Positions 61,725 to 64,000 of a stretch of DNA of 64,000 bases are shown in pieces; position 1 is the first letter of the stretch, and each line of letters begins with the position of its first letter. Source of the DNA: Microcoleus sp. FACHB-61 (GTDB lineage Bacteria > Cyanobacteriota > Cyanobacteriia > Cyanobacteriales > Microcoleaceae); contig JACJNY010000050.1 in the NCBI GenBank assembly GCA_014695295.1, positions 1 through 64,000 on the forward strand. Direction: 5' to 3'. The notes beneath the pieces were generated by a model, which worked only from the letters and a program-made list of their open reading frames with translations, ran no database searches and was not told the origin of the DNA. Both the position numbers and the translations under genes were made by a program.

Positions 61725-62468
61725 ATGGCAAACACACAGCATTTAGCGCTGTTAAAAAAAGGTGCAGTTACTTGGATTGAATGGAGAAGTCTCAACCCAA
61801 ATATAGAACCGGATCTCAGCGAAGCTAACCTCGCCGAAGCAAATCTTAGAGGCGCGCATCTTTGGCGCTCGAATCTTTTTAAAACAGACTTGTTTAAGGC
61901 TAAATTAATTTCGGCAAACCTCGCCGAATCTAATTTTAGTTTAGCAAATCTTGCCGGAGCGCAACTGCTCGAAACTAATTTAATTAAAGCTAATTTAACT
62001 GGAGCCAACCTCCGAGCGGCAGACCTCAGGGGAGCTGATTTGAGCGGTGCTAATTTAATTGGGTCTGACATCACGGCTGCCAATCTCCAACAAACTGATT
62101 TCGGAGATGCGAATTTAATCGGTGCGGTGATGTTTCGAGTTAATGCGATGGGCGCGAACCTCAACTTTGCTAATCTCAGTCAAGCCAATCTCACTCAAGC
62201 CGAATTCATTGAAGCACATTGCTATGCAGCCAATTTCTCTAAAGCTAACCTCGGGGAAGCTCACTTCACTGCAGCATATCTTTTCAAGGCAAATCTCAGT
62301 TTTGCTGAGTTGATTGCTGCCGATTTCCGGTGGGCAAACCTCGGCAAAGCTGATTTGAGAGGGGCTAATTTGACCCGGGCAAATCTCAGAGGAGCGAACT
62401 TGACGGGAGCTAATCTGGGCGAAGCTATTTTGAAAAGAACAATCATGCCTGACGGCAGCATTGTTTGA
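61725..62468 (+). CDS. pentapeptide-repeat protein (247 aa)
   Basis: Nearly the whole protein after residue 25 is A(D/N)Lxx repeats: LSEANLAEANLRGAHLWRSN, through KADLRGANLTRANLRGANLT. This forms a right-handed quadrilateral beta-helix. A short N-terminal helix (LLKKGAVTWIEWRSLNPNIE) precedes it, as in many cyanobacterial members. A few members mimic DNA, but most have no known role. GGAG lies eight bases upstream of the ATG, and the gene starts 20 bp after ccmP, so the two may be cotranscribed. Confidence 0.92.
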   Translation: MANTQHLALLKKGAVTWIEWRSLNPNIEPDLSEANLAEANLRGAHLWRSNLFKTDLFKAKLISANLAESNFSLANLAGAQLLETNLIKANLTGANLRAADLRGADLSGANLIGSDITAANLQQTDFGDANLIGAVMFRVNAMGANLNFANLSQANLTQAEFIEAHCYAANFSKANLGEAHFTAAYLFKANLSFAELIAADFRWANLGKADLRGANLTRANLRGANLTGANLGEAILKRTIMPDGSIV

Positions 62469-62649
62469 TAAATATTGGATAATATTTATTCCTGTAAAAT
62501 AACCGCGACAGTTAAAAAAAAGCCAGTGGCGCGTTTACCGAAAGGATTGCCAAAACATGAGTTTTTGGGGCGGGTTGAGGCTTTCTCTCTAATACAAATC
62601 CGAGATTTAGTAAACCCGCCTCGGCTCAAAACTCGCAACTGTCGATCGA

Positions 62650-63177
62650 TTAATTTTTGCGAGTCGGCGATACTTGATAAAGTCCTCTGACGGGGCCTGG
62701 ATCGGTCTGTGAATCTTGCTGCTGTGTTGGAAGTGTAAACTGATCTTGGAGTCCGGCGGGAGTGGGGAAACAGCCGCTTGGTTGAGCTGCTACCTGGCAA
62801 GCTGGAGGCAGTGCCATGATTGAGGCATCGAAGGGATTGACGGCATCTGGGACGCGCAGAATCGGATCGCTGGAAACTTGCCGCTGCATTACTCGTCGGT
62901 AGAAGCCGTTGACGCGGCTGGCATCCCGCTCAATTTCTTTTTCGGGAAAGGCAACGACGCCGCTGGGGGAACCGATGCCTAAATAGTCGCCCAAGTAACC
63001 TTGCAAGCTGACGTTGTGGTAAAAGTCTCCTGAAGCTTGAAAAAATTGTCGGTTGAAGTCGTCGGCAATTGGGTGAAATCGCTCTGTTTGTGCTTGAGCT
63101 GGTTTGACGGATGCCAGCGCGACAGAGGCGACAGCGAGAATCAACCCGCCGCTCAGGCTTTTTAACTTTTGACTCAT
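62650..63177 (-). CDS. hypothetical secreted protein (175 aa)
   Basis: Unrecognised. Signal peptide visible (LSGGLILAVASVALASVKPA, cleavage near AQAQ). The mature part begins RFHPIADDFNRQFFQASGDF and contains SLQGYLGDYLGIGSPSG, then a Pro-rich tail with two cysteines (PACQVAAQPSGCFP). Likely periplasmic. The two cysteines could form a disulfide. No domain can be named. Confidence 0.7.
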   Translation of the reverse strand: MSQKLKSLSGGLILAVASVALASVKPAQAQTERFHPIADDFNRQFFQASGDFYHNVSLQGYLGDYLGIGSPSGVVAFPEKEIERDASRVNGFYRRVMQRQVSSDPILRVPDAVNPFDASIMALPPACQVAAQPSGCFPTPAGLQDQFTLPTQQQDSQTDPGPVRGLYQVSPTRKN

Positions 63178-63712
63178 ATATTTGGGCCTCCTTAATTAAT
63201 TCCGATTCCACTTTGACACTCCCTGACCTAAAGGACAGGGATTCTTAATTCAGCGACTGACCTTAAAATGTTGCGTCCTTTCGGCAATACTCAAACTTTT
63301 TAACCGTAGAAATCCTACCAATTAACGAGCCTGATTCGCAGCCACCCCAGAGGGTCTATCTCCAAAAGCGTACTAGGATATTGACCTAGAGTTCGGGTAT
63401 GCCCTACCCTACTTAACAAGACTCAATAGTTTGTTTCTCTGGTTAAAGGAACTGTGTTAAGCCCCTAGCTGTTTATAGAGTTTTCGCCGCTCTTTGTCCC
63501 CCGGTTTACGCCTAAAAGTGTGTCGTTAACTGTTTTTATGCACGATGGCGAAGGAGTTTAACCTTGACGACTCTAGTATACTAGAAATTTCCTCACTTTT
63601 AGGAAGGGATTTAAGAAATTAAAGCCGTCCTAGAAGGACATGGTTTTAGACCCAATTTCCTTGATAAACTGATTATCGGCGGATTATTTGTGTTTTTTAC
63701 ACGGTGTGAGTT
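63178..63712. other. intergenic region occupied by an IS200/IS605-like relic
   Basis: Most of this space is the non-coding element described separately (63213-63655). The remaining 57 bases lead into pyrE. Confidence 0.6.
63213..63655 (-). mobile_element. IS200/IS605-like element remnant without transposase
   Basis: On the minus strand the left end has GGGTCTAAAACCATGTCCTT folding with CTAGGACGG; the right end has GAATCCCTGTCCTTTAGGTC then AGGGAGTGTCAA, with a perfect TCCCTG...CAGGGA hairpin. Subterminal hairpins and a right end finishing GTGTCAA fit cyanobacterial IS605-type elements carrying tnpB. The 430-bp interior is non-coding; the only coding trace is a short minus-strand frame AFGDRPSGVAANQAR near its right half, possibly the eroded C-terminus of TnpB. 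The right-end hairpin region corresponds to where TnpB guide RNAs (omegaRNA) lie in intact elements. Assignment by recall of repeat ends. Confidence 0.5.
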
Positions 63713-64000
63713 ATGAATGCTGCGGATTTAAAAGTGTTGCGCGATCGACTTCTAGATTTGTTGTGCGAGTTTGCCTATCGCGAAGGCGATTTTGTGCTGT
63801 CTTCGGGGCAGAAAAGTTCTTATTACATTAACTGCAAACCGGTGACGCTGCACGCTGAAGGTGCTTTGGCAACGGGACGTTTGCTGTTGTCGATGCTGTC
63901 GTCGGAGGTGCAAGCTGTGGGCGGTTTGACTTTGGGCGCTGACCCGATTGTAACTGCGGTAAGCGTGGTTTCGGCTCTGGAAGGTCGATCGATTCCGGCG
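63713..64000 (+). CDS. pyrE: orotate phosphoribosyltransferase, N-terminal part
   Basis: Pyrimidine synthesis enzyme that joins orotate to PRPP. The start MNAADLKVLRDRLLDLLCEF, then EGDFVLSSGQKSSYYINCKP and VTLHAEGALATGRLLLSML, and GGLTLGADPIVTAV are typical of the N-terminal PyrE region. The gene runs off the window after 96 codons, so the PRPP loop is not visible. The start codon is preceded by a weak RBS (GGTGTGAG). Confidence 0.92.
   Translation, partial: MNAADLKVLRDRLLDLLCEFAYREGDFVLSSGQKSSYYINCKPVTLHAEGALATGRLLLSMLSSEVQAVGGLTLGADPIVTAVSVVSALEGRSIPA

Noticed and set aside
62486..62800. Small overlapping frames around the secreted protein's 3' end
   Set aside because: No RBS, no family resemblance, and they overlap the better-supported gene at 62650-63177.

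Overview
The window looks like a chromosomal segment of a filamentous, motile cyanobacterium of the Oscillatoria/Microcoleus/Phormidium type. The support is: the palindrome GCGATCGC (HIP1) recurs throughout; there is a carboxysome shell protein (CcmP), a homologue of plastid Ycf23, a cyanobacterial-type pilMNOQ operon, very large DUF4347/FG-GAP/RTX surface proteins and giant PAS/GAF kinases; and intergenic DNA is crowded with the short tandem and palindromic repeats typical of these genomes. The genus is an inference.

Layout. 1-1041: a strong terminator from a gene outside the window, then decayed IS1- and IS5-type transposase fragments abutting the 3' two-thirds of a tRNA-Ser(CGA). 1518-7007: a 1829-residue Ser/Thr kinase-AAA-GAF-histidine kinase. 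7383-8973: two decaying pseudogenes. 9168-12503: a disulfide-less flavoprotein reductase, then hup followed by cobD. 13285-19270: the type IV pilus operon pilM-pilN-pilO-pilQ on the minus strand, interrupted by repeat-filled gaps. 19699-31350: mostly housekeeping and accessory genes (sugar-binding lipoprotein, PIN-type toxin-antitoxin pair, Uma2 nuclease, folC, an orphan HaeIII-like cytosine methyltransferase, glycosyltransferase, rsmI, PfkB kinase, JmjC-like cupin, CysQ-like phosphatase). 31753-47756: two adjacent paralogous giant proteins of about 2415 and 2662 residues. 48018-53691: dprA, YdcF-like, DUF2301-like, an unknown gene, ycf23 and a creatininase-family gene. 53875-59226: a hybrid histidine kinase with eight PAS units. 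59331-59472: a small inverted-repeat element. 59613-60737: three tandem copies of a small secreted WGxxGxxG-type protein gene on an exact 405-bp period. 61060-62468: ccmP and a pentapeptide-repeat gene. 62650-63177: a secreted protein. 63213-63655: a non-coding IS200/IS605-like relic. 63713-64000: the start of pyrE.

How the genes fit together. The pilus operon and the two giant proteins point to surface, gliding and adhesion biology; both giant proteins lack a Sec signal and end in RTX repeats, so type I export is expected. The two large kinases supply sensory input, but no target is visible. The most interesting items are the tandem DUF4347 proteins, whose N-terminal domain has a His...Cys arrangement resembling clan CD peptidases; the 405-bp gene triplication; the IS605-like element without a transposase; a 3'-UTR-like repeat beside three minus-strand genes and running into the coding end of one; and the perfect-TIR mini-element. 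No CRISPR array, rRNA operon or intact transposase was found.
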